A stretch of DNA of 64,000 nucleotides from Erwinia sp. JUb26 (GTDB lineage: Bacteria; Pseudomonadota; Gammaproteobacteria; Enterobacterales; Enterobacteriaceae), in NCBI RefSeq assembly GCF_003751505.1, contig NZ_RJVB01000008.1, positions 1 through 64,000 on the forward strand. Reading direction: 5' to 3'. The notes beneath the pieces were generated by a model. That model was not told the origin of the DNA. It saw only the letters and a program-made list of their open reading frames with translations, and ran no database searches. The position numbers and the translations under genes are program-made. Below are positions 43,483 through 52,078 of the stretch, piece after piece. Each line of letters begins with the position of its first letter. Positions within the stretch are counted from its first letter, which is position 1.

Positions 43483-43508
43483 ACGGGCCAGTTGGCCCGT
43501 TTTTTTTT
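43483..43508. terminator. bidirectional terminator between sspB and the diflavin reductase gene
   Basis: A perfect eight-base-pair stem (ACGGGCCA / TGGCCCGT) is followed by nine T on the plus strand and by AAAA/TTTT on the other side. It ends sspAB and lies 46 bases after the stop of the convergent diflavin gene, so it can serve both. Confidence 0.88.
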
Positions 43509-43554
43509 GACTGAATCTCCATCGTGGATGCGGGCTGGCCCGCATCCCAGAGGA

Positions 43555-45312
43555 TTAATACACGTCGCGCAGGTAACGCTTCTCTTTCTTCAGCTGATCG
43601 ATGTAGTCAGCCGCGCGCTCGGCAGACATACCGCCAAACTGAGCAACGATTTCATACAGCGCTTTATCAACGTCTTTCGCCATGCGTGATGCATCGCCGC
43701 ACACGTAGAAGTAAGCCCCTTCCTGCAGCCACGCAAACAGTTCAGCGCCCTGTTCCAGCATCCTGCTCTGCACGTAAATCTTTTTCGACTGATCGCGTGA
43801 GAAGGCCAGATCCAGACGCGTCAACAGACCGCTTTCCTGCCAGCCATTCAGCTCATCCTGATAGATGTAGTCGTGCTCCTGATGCTGATCGCCGAAGAAC
43901 AGCCAGTTTTTACCGCTGGCGCCGGTTGCCTGGCGTTCCTGCAGGAAGGCGCGGAATGGCGCAATACCGGTACCCGGGCCGATCATGATCAGCGGCGCGT
44001 TGCCGTTTGACGGTACGCGGAAGGCTTTGTTGGGCGAAATAAAGATCGCCGGCTTGCCGCCGCGGCCAACGCGCTCTGCCAGATAGGTTGAGCACACGCC
44101 GTTACGCGCACGTCCCGCGCTGTGATAGCGCACGGAAGCGATGGTCAGGTGTACCTGATTAGGGTGCGCCTTCGAGCTGGACGAAATTGAGTAGGCGCGG
44201 TGCTGAAGCGGGCGCAGCAGCGTGACAAACTCAGCGGTCGTCAGCGTGCGGGTCAGATCCAGCTGCAGCAGATCCAGGGTATCTTTACCCCAGAGCCATA
44301 CGCCCAACGCATCTTTATCATCGTGCTGCAGAACGTGGCGCAGCTCCTGATTCGTGGTGTTCTGGCCAACCCATTCGATCAGCTTGCGCGAAGGCTCGGA
44401 GATTTCGAACTGATAGGTCAGCAGGTCGCCCAGGCTGCGGTCAAAGCCAGGAACCGGGCTCTGATAATCGGACTTGAGCTGCGTCAGCAGCAGATCGACC
44501 AGTACCGGATCGTTGACCGGGATCACCCCGAGCGCATCACCGGCTTCATACTTCAGGCCGCTGTCGGTCAGATCGAATTCAAAGTGGCGAATGTCTTTAC
44601 CGGACGCCTCGCCGGACAGGCGCTTATTGGTGACCAGGGCGGCGGCATACGGGTTGTTTTTGTTGCTGCCCGGGATCACCGGTGCTTCCGGCAGGTTCTC
44701 CAGCGCTGCGCCGGTGCTGCCTGCACTGGCGGCGAACTGCGGCATGGAGTTAGCGATCCACTCACCGGCGGGATCTTCGTAGTCGATATCGCAGTCGATG
44801 CGATCGAATACGCGCTTCGCGCCCAGCTGTTCAAGACGCATATCGAAGAATTTGCCGGCCTGGCAGAAACCGTCATAGCCGGTATCGCCGATGGCCAGAA
44901 TAGCAAAGTGCATCTGTTCCATACGCGGTGCGGTGCTGGCAGAAAGCGCCTGCCAGAACAGTTCGGCGTTATCCGGCATCTCACCTTCACCGTAGGTGGA
45001 GGTAATAATCAGTACGTGACGCATGGTGGCGAAAACGTCGATATCGACTTCACCCAGACCCTGAACCACCGGCACCAGACCTTTGGCACGTGCGGCTTTC
45101 GCGGCGCTCTGCGCTAACGCTTCAGCGTTACCGGTCTGCGAACCGAACAGGATATGCAGCTGGGTTGTGGTTGCCGCGCCTGCGCTTGCTCCCGCCTGCG
45201 GTTTGTCTTCCAGCACCAGCAGACGTGAATGTAACCCGGCGAGGAAGCCTGCCAGCCAGAATTTCTGTTCACCATTAAATGGTGCATCTTCAGGAATATA
45301 AGGAATTTTCAT
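43555..45312 (-). CDS. CysJ-like NADPH diflavin reductase, likely electron donor to the adjacent glutamate synthase
   Basis: The 585-residue protein has the domain order of sulfite reductase flavoprotein CysJ. A flavodoxin-type FMN domain comes first: FGSQTGNAE (56-64), STYGEGEMPDN (105-115), IGDTGYDGFC (141-150). A connecting/FAD domain has RAYSIS (372-377) and GVCSTY (405-410). An NADPH domain has GPGTGIAPFRAF (445-456), SRDQ...KIYVQ (505-515, 2'-phosphate side), YVCGD and the terminal RDVY. It should pass electrons NADPH to FAD to FMN. It is not in a cys operon: no cysI or cysH is near. It lies 106 bases after a glutamate-synthase-type gene, in the place where gltD would be. A role as reductase of that enzyme is inference. 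It has no Fe-S cysteine motifs like those of GltD. Confidence 0.85.
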   Translation of the reverse strand: MKIPYIPEDAPFNGEQKFWLAGFLAGLHSRLLVLEDKPQAGASAGAATTTQLHILFGSQTGNAEALAQSAAKAARAKGLVPVVQGLGEVDIDVFATMRHVLIITSTYGEGEMPDNAELFWQALSASTAPRMEQMHFAILAIGDTGYDGFCQAGKFFDMRLEQLGAKRVFDRIDCDIDYEDPAGEWIANSMPQFAASAGSTGAALENLPEAPVIPGSNKNNPYAAALVTNKRLSGEASGKDIRHFEFDLTDSGLKYEAGDALGVIPVNDPVLVDLLLTQLKSDYQSPVPGFDRSLGDLLTYQFEISEPSRKLIEWVGQNTTNQELRHVLQHDDKDALGVWLWGKDTLDLLQLDLTRTLTTAEFVTLLRPLQHRAYSISSSSKAHPNQVHLTIASVRYHSAGRARNGVCSTYLAERVGRGGKPAIFISPNKAFRVPSNGNAPLIMIGPGTGIAPFRAFLQERQATGASGKNWLFFGDQHQEHDYIYQDELNGWQESGLLTRLDLAFSRDQSKKIYVQSRMLEQGAELFAWLQEGAYFYVCGDASRMAKDVDKALYEIVAQFGGMSAERAADYIDQLKKEKRYLRDVY

Positions 45313-45350
45313 GGGTTATTTATACTCAATCCCGTTTCGTCATGTTCAGT

Positions 45351-45404
45351 AACCCGCATTCTGGCGCTGCACCCCGCAGGATACAGCGCCAGTTCACGCG
45401 GGTT
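45351..45404 (-). other. large two-part hairpin between the glutamate synthase and diflavin reductase genes
   Basis: A nine-base-pair inner stem (CTGGCGCTG / CAGCGCCAG, loop of 14) is enclosed by a second seven-base-pair stem (AACCCGC / GCGGGTT), with small internal bulges. No T run follows. In a shared mRNA it could protect the upstream message or lower expression of the downstream gene. Confidence 0.7.
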
Positions 45405-45418
45405 GATTCAGGCTGTTA

Positions 45419-48400
45419 TCAGGCCAGTTTGCCTACCGCAGCGGCTAACTCCGGCAGCGCGGCGCGTGCAAACAGTTCCTCAAAGTCAGGCAATCCACCC
45501 AGCACCTGACGGTTGCTGGCATCCTGGTAGATGATCCAGCCGTAGGTCGCCAGACTATCCATTGAGCGGATGTTACGCTGAGTCAGCGCCGCCTTATAGT
45601 CTGCCATACGTTTGGCAGCAATCAGGCAGGACAGCTCTTCGTCGTTATAATTCTCAATCGCTGCGCGAGCGTGACGCTGCAGCTTAGAGATCAGGGCAAA
45701 GTCTTCCGTCATCAGCAGGTTACGTACCGCTTTTTCAACGGCGGCATCATCCACCGCGGTGCCTTTCGGCAGGCGGGAAAGGGCCAGCTGCTGAGCGGAG
45801 CTGAGCACGGTGTAGTTATTTAACAGCACCAGCATTTCTGGCGTGTCGGTCGCACCGTAGGCCGGTACTGCGCCGTTAGCGATCGGCTTGCCTTCACGCC
45901 AGGCGGCCTTGAATTTCGCTACCTGATGGCCGGCCAGAGCGGTAGACAGCTCCTCCAGCAGATCCTTGCGGCTCTTCGCCTTGAGGATCTCTGCGCTATC
46001 CTGATACAGCAGCAGGGAGCGCGGCATGACGTAGACAAAGTTCTGGCACTCGGTTTCCCAGTGATCCAGCAGCCAGGCGGCGCGAGGTGATTTCGTCGCC
46101 TCCAGATGCCAGGTCAGCATGGTGAACACCGCCTGTTTGTGCACGCGGGCCATTTCATTGTCTTCGGCGATGGAGCCGAACAGCACGGAATCACCGGCTG
46201 CATGGCTGGCCAGCGATCCGTACGGGTCGTACTGGTAGGCGAAGCCGCCGCTCATGCCGTTACCGAAGCCTTTACCAAACGTACCGAGGTTCAGAACGGC
46301 GCCGTTGGTCATATATTCGCAGCAGAAATCGCCGACGCCTTCCACCACAGCGGTAGCACCGGAGTTACGCACCGCGAAGCGGTCACCGGCCTGGCCCTGT
46401 ACGAACAGACGTCCACCGGTAGCACCGAACAGCGCGAAGTTACCGATCAGCACGTTGCCTTCAGCATCTTCAGAGCCGCCGCCAGGTGAAACAACGATCA
46501 GCTCGCCGCCACACTGGCCTTTACCGACGCCGTCGTTACAGGTACCGGAATGCGTCATCTGCATCCCGTCGTTACAGAACACGCCATAAGACTGACCGGC
46601 AGAACCGGAGGTGAAGATGTTCACCGTGCCCGGCGCCAGGTAGCGGCGGCCGCGATCGTCGAGCAGCGCGGCAGGAATATTTGCCAGCTGTTCCGCGTTC
46701 AGCGTGTGGTTCAGCATACGCTCGATATCAATAGCCAGCTGGCCACCGACGCTCTTGTTACGGTTGTTCAGCGTAATGCCATTGCCCAGACGGATATCGG
46801 TGCTTCCCTGAACAACCAGCGAGTCGTTCAGCAGCTCCACCCAGTCGTTATCAAGGGCGAAATCTTTTTCCAGATAGACCGGTTTGGCGATCTTCACTTC
46901 CGGTACCACGGTCAGCATGGCACGCAGATCGAGTTTGCCGACTTCCAGCGGGTGATCCATCAGGTGCAGCAGGTCAGAACGCCCGCGCGCTTCACGCAGG
47001 GAGCGTAATCCCAGGCGCGACAGCATCTCACGCACTTCATGCGCAACGTTGATGAAATATTGTGCCAGCTGGCGAGGATCGCCATCAAAGGCTTCGGCAT
47101 TGGTGGTCAGACCGGCCGGGCATTTCACGTTACAGTTTTTCGCCATTACGCATTTCAGCATCATCAGCGCGGTCGTACCGAACTCGAAGCTGTCGCCGCC
47201 AAGCAGGGCAGATTTCACCACGTCGCTACCGGTCTGCTGGGCGCCGGAGCAGCGCAGCAGCACTTTTTCGCGCAGGCCGTTGGCGCAGAGCGCCTGATGC
47301 ACTTCAGCAATGCCGATTTCGGCAACGCGACCGGTGTATTTCAGACTGGTCACCGATGCTGCACCGGTACCGCCGGTGTTACCCGCCACGTTGATCACAT
47401 CGGCACCGGCTTTCGCCACGCCGACCGCGATTGTGCCGATCCCTTCAGAAGACACCAGCTTAACGATGACGCGAACGCGCGCCGCCTTACAGTCGTGGAT
47501 CAGCTGTGCCAGATCCTCGATGGAGTAGGTATCGTGGTGCGGAGGAGGGGATACCAGCTCCACGCCCGGCGTACCGCCACGGGCAGCGGCGATCTCAACC
47601 GTCACTTTCGGCGCAGGCAGCTGACCGCCTTCACCCGGTTTTGCACCCTGACCGATTTTGATTTCCAGCTCGGATAGCATCGGATCGGCCAGATAGGCCG
47701 CCCAGACGCCAAAACGACCGGATGCCAGCTGTTTGATTCGTGATGCGCGGATGGTGCCGTGGCGAGAATAGTGCTCGCCGCCTTCACCGCAGTTGCTCAT
47801 GCCGCCAACCATGTTGGTACCGTGGGCAACCGCTTCGTGAGCCGGAGCAACCAGCGCACCGTGGCTCATCGCGCCGGAAGCGAACGTGCGGGTGATCTCG
47901 CAGGCCGGCTGGACTTCGCTCAGCGGCAGGGAAGGCTGAGTAGCGAAGATGCGTGACAAATAGTCAGCCGCTTTGCCCTGTGCCGTGATCTGCAGACCGT
48001 CAGCGGTGATTTCACTGTGCTCAATTTCATCCTGGAAGCGGTTTTTCAGCGCGGTAGCCAGCACCAGCAGACGTTCGTGCTCCGGCTTCAGGCCTTCAAT
48101 CGCATCGGTCAGACGCAGGGTGAACTGGCCAGCGCTTCCGGCTTCACAGGTCAGCCCGCGTACGGCGAAGCTGTTGTTCACCAGCGAGTAGCGGCCCAGC
48201 TTGCGGCTGAATTCAGCCAGGCTGTCAACGTGGGTCAGATCGCACGGGAAGGCCAGGATATCGCGCAGCGCGGCCGGACGGCGTTTACGTTCTTCGTGCA
48301 TCAGGCTGGAGAACTGACGGTAATCCGGCGTAATGGTAAAGGCGTTAATCACCTCATCAGGGATACGCTCAAAGCTGCTGTCAGCAAAGGACTTCGCTTT

Positions 48401-50944
48401 GATATTGAAGGCATTATCCAGCTTGGCCAGCGTCAGCAGGCGGATAAACTGATCTTCGTCATGCTGCTTGTCCGAGAAGCGGATAGGCTGCTCGGTCATG
48501 TCGATAAAGGTACGTACGGCAATAGTACCGTAAGAGTGACCGGCACCTTCTGCACGTTCTTTAAACAGGCCCAGCAGCGGAACTTCCGCTTCGCCCTGAA
48601 TTTTCAGGGCGCTCTGGTGCCAGTCCACGGCCATCTGCGCGATAGACGCAAAGCCCGCACCGCCCACCGGCGTTTTAATGTTCGGGAAGTATTTCTTCAG
48701 CACGCGATCTTCGGTATCCAGGAAGTTTGGCTCGAAGAATTCACCGCAGCTGTAGCTTTCAACCGTACACAGGCCCACTTTACCCATGGTTTTCATCAAG
48801 GCTTTTTCTGCAGCCTTGGCATAGCGTTTGAAGGCTTTATTACCTTCTTCGCCTTCGCCATATTTCTCTTCGGCACGCATCTGCACGCCGAGCGGATAGA
48901 TGGCTGAAGCACCAAAGCCCAGCGCAGCGGCAATGTGGTGCGAAGAAATACTCTGGCCGCTTTCAACCACCAAAGAAACGTCAAGACGCAGACCTTCCTG
49001 CACCAGACGCTGGTTGATGGCGGACACCACCAACAGCATCGGCATCGCCGCCTGCGTTGAGGAAATGTGGCGGTCGGTCAGTACCGCGATGCCACCCTGT
49101 TCACGGGCAAAATCAACCACCTGCTGAGCAAGGTCGTCAATCGCCTGTTCCAGCGCATCGGCATTCTTTTGGCGGCTCGCTACATCGCTGCCGAGCACCG
49201 GCGCGTAGAGCATTTCAAAACGGGCGTACGGTGCCACATCCTGCTCGCGCAGCTGCAGCATATCCAGATGCGTCAGGATCGGTGTCGGCACGATGATCTG
49301 GCGGCCTTTACTGCGGCCCAGATGCGGCTTGGCACCCAGCGCCACGCGCAGCGTCATACCGTCAACTTCACGAATGGAGTCTAACGGTGGGTTCGTCACC
49401 TGCGCAAAGCGCTGGGAGAAGTAGTGCGCCATGCCGCCTTCATGATCGGATAAGGCGTTGATCGCGTTGCCGTAACCCATGGCTGAAATTTTTTCAGCGC
49501 CGGTGTTCAGCATCGGATCCATCATGAATTTGAAGCTTTCCTGGTTATAATAGTAAGCCACAAAGCGCTGATAGGTTTTCAGATCGCCGCTATAGCGCAG
49601 CGGTGAGCCCTGTTTTTCCGCCGGGATCACCGGCAGCTCTTGCAGCGTGATACGTGCCTCAGCAACCAGCGCCGGGTAGTCTTTCTCCGCAGCCAGCTTT
49701 TCCAGCGCTTCTACGGTGGTGTAGCTGCGTTTTTCGCTGTGATCGTAGTACAGCATCCCGCCCGCTTCGATACGGCCGCGGCGCAGCACGCTTTCCGGTG
49801 GGAAGGCGATCTGGCCGGCTTCGGACATGGCGCCGATGTATTCGGCAGTTTCCACCGAACGCAGCGGACGCAGGCCCAGGCGGTCAAGGCGGGCACCGAT
49901 GATTTCACCGTTACCAAAGATCAGCGCTGCCGGGCCGTCGTTCTTCTCTTCATAAAGAGAGAAGTATTCGAGCATGGCGCGAACGTTCTCGGAAAGAGAG
50001 TCATCGTTTTCCCAGGCCGGTGGCATCATGGAAACTACGGCGTTAATCAGGTCGAGATTATCTTCCATCAGGCGGCTGTGGATGCTCTGGTCCAGACGCG
50101 AACTGTCAGACTGACCTTTTGGACGAACGATTTTCTTGCCGCGAGCCGAAGCAAGCGCGGATTCCGCGATGCGGTTTTTACGGTCGGTATTCAGCTCACC
50201 GTTGTGCGCCATCAGACGGAACGGCTGTGCCATCGTGGTGTGCGGATCGGTGTTGGTTGAAAAACGGGTATGGAAGAACAGACCGCGAACGCGATGATCG
50301 GGATCGGTCAGATCTTTGAAGTAAGGGATCACTTCATTGGAGTTCAGGCGTGCCTTAAACACCTGGGTGCGCGAGGAGAGCGACAGCGGGTAGAGGCCGC
50401 CAAATTCACTTTCGGTAAAGGCACGGGCTTCGATATCCAGCAGGGCACGATAGATGCGTTTTTCGAAATCGTTTTGATTATCAATGTCCTGGGGAACTGC
50501 GAAGATCCACTGTGCGATAGGCAGCTGCGACACAATGGCAGCCGGGCGCAGTACGTCGGTGTCCAGCGGCATATCGCGTTTTAAAATCACCGACAGGCCG
50601 TAGGCCGCGAGGGTTTCTTCTACCAGCCGCTCGGCATTGGCACGCAGCGCGCTGTCCTTCGGCACAAAGAAATTGCCTACGCCAAAACGGCCCGGCTCAA
50701 GCTGCTGGCCGGTAATTTTGCGGAAAAAATGCAGTGAGATATCCACGTTGACGCCCGCGCCATCGCCCACGCCTTCAGCAGACATGCCGCCGCGATGAGG
50801 AACGGTACACAGGGCACTGTGTGCCATCTGGAGGACCTCATGAGTTTGCTCGCCGTCCTTACGTGTAATGAAACCCACGCCACAGCTATCACTCTCTTTT
50901 GTTGGATCATACAAGCCATAGGGATACGGTTTTGAGTCAGACAT
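45419..50944 (-). CDS. non-canonical glutamate synthase large subunit (GltB family, 1841 residues)
   Basis: This protein belongs to the glutamate synthase alpha family, which makes glutamate from glutamine and 2-oxoglutarate. Cys21 in DSCGVGF would be the N-terminal nucleophile after removal of 20 residues. The amidotransferase domain (21-430) has VPHRGG, HTRFSTNT (225-232) and AHNGELN (246-252). The FMN domain (about 1020-1310) has GEGGEHYSRHG, GQGAKPGEGGQLP and SPPPHHDTYSIEDL. Cys1265, 1271 and 1275 form CX5CX3C, against CX5CX4C in classical enzymes. The GXGXG domain is about 1440-1570. Classical subunits have about 1480 residues; here extra sequence lies before the FMN domain and as a tail (about 1667-1841) I do not recognise. 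An AAGGAGG site six bases before ATG supports the start. No gltD follows; a diflavin reductase does. Confidence 0.85.
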   Translation of the reverse strand: MSDSKPYPYGLYDPTKESDSCGVGFITRKDGEQTHEVLQMAHSALCTVPHRGGMSAEGVGDGAGVNVDISLHFFRKITGQQLEPGRFGVGNFFVPKDSALRANAERLVEETLAAYGLSVILKRDMPLDTDVLRPAAIVSQLPIAQWIFAVPQDIDNQNDFEKRIYRALLDIEARAFTESEFGGLYPLSLSSRTQVFKARLNSNEVIPYFKDLTDPDHRVRGLFFHTRFSTNTDPHTTMAQPFRLMAHNGELNTDRKNRIAESALASARGKKIVRPKGQSDSSRLDQSIHSRLMEDNLDLINAVVSMMPPAWENDDSLSENVRAMLEYFSLYEEKNDGPAALIFGNGEIIGARLDRLGLRPLRSVETAEYIGAMSEAGQIAFPPESVLRRGRIEAGGMLYYDHSEKRSYTTVEALEKLAAEKDYPALVAEARITLQELPVIPAEKQGSPLRYSGDLKTYQRFVAYYYNQESFKFMMDPMLNTGAEKISAMGYGNAINALSDHEGGMAHYFSQRFAQVTNPPLDSIREVDGMTLRVALGAKPHLGRSKGRQIIVPTPILTHLDMLQLREQDVAPYARFEMLYAPVLGSDVASRQKNADALEQAIDDLAQQVVDFAREQGGIAVLTDRHISSTQAAMPMLLVVSAINQRLVQEGLRLDVSLVVESGQSISSHHIAAALGFGASAIYPLGVQMRAEEKYGEGEEGNKAFKRYAKAAEKALMKTMGKVGLCTVESYSCGEFFEPNFLDTEDRVLKKYFPNIKTPVGGAGFASIAQMAVDWHQSALKIQGEAEVPLLGLFKERAEGAGHSYGTIAVRTFIDMTEQPIRFSDKQHDEDQFIRLLTLAKLDNAFNIKAKSFADSSFERIPDEVINAFTITPDYRQFSSLMHEERKRRPAALRDILAFPCDLTHVDSLAEFSRKLGRYSLVNNSFAVRGLTCEAGSAGQFTLRLTDAIEGLKPEHERLLVLATALKNRFQDEIEHSEITADGLQITAQGKAADYLSRIFATQPSLPLSEVQPACEITRTFASGAMSHGALVAPAHEAVAHGTNMVGGMSNCGEGGEHYSRHGTIRASRIKQLASGRFGVWAAYLADPMLSELEIKIGQGAKPGEGGQLPAPKVTVEIAAARGGTPGVELVSPPPHHDTYSIEDLAQLIHDCKAARVRVIVKLVSSEGIGTIAVGVAKAGADVINVAGNTGGTGAASVTSLKYTGRVAEIGIAEVHQALCANGLREKVLLRCSGAQQTGSDVVKSALLGGDSFEFGTTALMMLKCVMAKNCNVKCPAGLTTNAEAFDGDPRQLAQYFINVAHEVREMLSRLGLRSLREARGRSDLLHLMDHPLEVGKLDLRAMLTVVPEVKIAKPVYLEKDFALDNDWVELLNDSLVVQGSTDIRLGNGITLNNRNKSVGGQLAIDIERMLNHTLNAEQLANIPAALLDDRGRRYLAPGTVNIFTSGSAGQSYGVFCNDGMQMTHSGTCNDGVGKGQCGGELIVVSPGGGSEDAEGNVLIGNFALFGATGGRLFVQGQAGDRFAVRNSGATAVVEGVGDFCCEYMTNGAVLNLGTFGKGFGNGMSGGFAYQYDPYGSLASHAAGDSVLFGSIAEDNEMARVHKQAVFTMLTWHLEATKSPRAAWLLDHWETECQNFVYVMPRSLLLYQDSAEILKAKSRKDLLEELSTALAGHQVAKFKAAWREGKPIANGAVPAYGATDTPEMLVLLNNYTVLSSAQQLALSRLPKGTAVDDAAVEKAVRNLLMTEDFALISKLQRHARAAIENYNDEELSCLIAAKRMADYKAALTQRNIRSMDSLATYGWIIYQDASNRQVLGGLPDFEELFARAALPELAAAVGKLA

Positions 50945-51739
50945 CGAGGGCCTCCTTAACTTCTTTTGTACATTACCTATATTGTTCAGGCACAGAACGC
51001 AGCTGAGCGGTCACCTCAGGGTCTGTATCATTTTTCTTTGCCGCTAAAATGCGGACACCATGACTCCGAGCATTCCATCCTGAGACATAAGCACATCGTC
51101 CGTGAATGAAAAACTCTCTAGATTCCTGGTCTCATTAAATGGAGATATCCGGTATCACGAGGGAGTCGTCTAACTGCATATGTATGCCGAGACACTGGCC
51201 CGTAAGCAAAGCTTCCAGCGGATTCCCAACTTATCGGGAAAGCGTACAGAGGTCAAATACCGATCTTTCTTATGCCTTTTAATGAGTTTTGTTGTTTAAC
51301 TTCATGATAAATATGAAGATATAACCTGATTTCACCTCTGTTGGAGGTAAGGTGGCATGTAAAGAAGTGTGAGCTGTCTCACTATAGTGCAGCGAGCAAA
51401 TTGCTGCACCATGCTGGCATTGCGCCTCGTCGCAGCATAATGTGCTGATTGGAGGGTAATACCCACATCAACACACTGTTTTTAATCAGTGGGGATATTT
51501 GAATTAAACGGGGGGGGTTATTAGTAAAATTAATCACGTCAGGAGTGAGTAATTCTTCGTAATTTATGAATGATTATTCGTTTGGATGTAGCAAAGGAAA
51601 GGCGAGTGATCTGCATCATCGCTATGAAAAGTAATATTGAAGCTCTGCACACTGGGTTTTGAGCGGCTTTATAGATTATGCAGTTATAAAATTTAGTCAA
51701 TATATCTGGCAACAACTTTTTGCTCTGATGCCAAAATAA
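50945..51739 (-). promoter_or_regulatory. long upstream region of the glutamate synthase gene
   Basis: These 795 bases precede the gene and hold no supported coding frame. They include a 23-base inverted repeat GTGCAGC / GCTGCAC (51387-51409), a weak NtrC-like half-site TGCACC (51405-51410) and an eight-G run (51510-51517). If the sigma-54 candidate at 51751 is used, all of this is a leader. A nearer sigma-70 promoter is possible but I see no strong one. Confidence 0.4.
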
Positions 51740-51750
51740 TTGATAAATCA

Positions 51751-51766
51751 TGCAGGAGCCGCGCCA
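51751..51766 (-). promoter_or_regulatory. candidate sigma-54 promoter towards the glutamate synthase gene
   Basis: Reading leftwards, TGGCGCGGCTCCTGCA matches the consensus TGGCACG-N4-TTGCW at all but two positions and has GG and GC ten bases apart. The start would be near 51740. The nearest NtrC-type site is centred about 128 bases upstream, a normal distance for NtrC activation. The 800-base leader is the weak point. Confidence 0.4.
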
Positions 51767-51859
51767 GCACAGGCCGAAGAGGTAATTTCCGCGCAGGAAT
51801 ACCGCTGCTCTTCGGCGACGAAAATTCCGTGATAATAGCGATTAAGCTAGAGAGTGTTC

Positions 51860-51876
51860 TGCACCACTATTGTGCA
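51860..51876. promoter_or_regulatory. NtrC-type binding site 1
   Basis: TGCACCACTATTGTGCA has perfect TGCAC / GTGCA arms with the seven-base spacing of NtrC sites such as those at glnA. It lies between arcB and the glutamate synthase gene, upstream of the sigma-54 candidate. Confidence 0.6.
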
Positions 51877-51982
51877 GTGGATTTATTAAATCGAATTCAA
51901 TGTTCCATAACCGTGCAATGAATCGGTGAATAATATTTTCGTGAACTATAAGTGTGCATTTGATGAGTCAGGAAAGGTGCGC

Positions 51983-51999
51983 TGCACTTATTTTGTGCA
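51983..51999. promoter_or_regulatory. NtrC-type binding site 2
   Basis: TGCACTTATTTTGTGCA again has perfect arms and the same 17-base length. It is 123 bases from site 1 (centre to centre) and 80 bases upstream of arcB. The pair on this spacing is unlikely to be chance. Confidence 0.6.
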
Positions 52000-52078
52000 A
52001 AACTTTGCGCGCGTTAGCGTGTGGGACTTTGGTTCGATTCCGGTATGATTGAGGGATACAGACCGGAAGGGATCCTAA

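Noticed and set aside
44200-45117. 305-codon open frame on the plus strand
   Set aside because: It is antisense to the diflavin reductase gene, which has full flavin and NADPH motifs.
43555-45312. annotation as cysJ, sulfite reductase flavoprotein
   Set aside because: No cysI or cysH is adjacent, and the gene stands in the place of gltD after a glutamate synthase gene. The domain match alone cannot decide the partner.
51375-51391. third NtrC site around TCTCACTATAGTGCA
   Set aside because: Only one half (GTGCA) matches, and the other arm is TGTCT.
51412-51427. second sigma-54-like sequence on the minus strand
   Set aside because: The GG-GC spacing is right, but four conserved positions are wrong, and the 51751 candidate is better.
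51707-51724. TGGCAA and TTGCT on the plus strand as a sigma-54 promoter for arcB
   Set aside because: The spacing is seven instead of five bases, which sigma-54 does not tolerate.
51539-51751. 70-codon frame on the minus strand in the arcB upstream gap
   Set aside because: Its start falls on the sigma-54 candidate, there is no ribosome site, and the product has no family resemblance.
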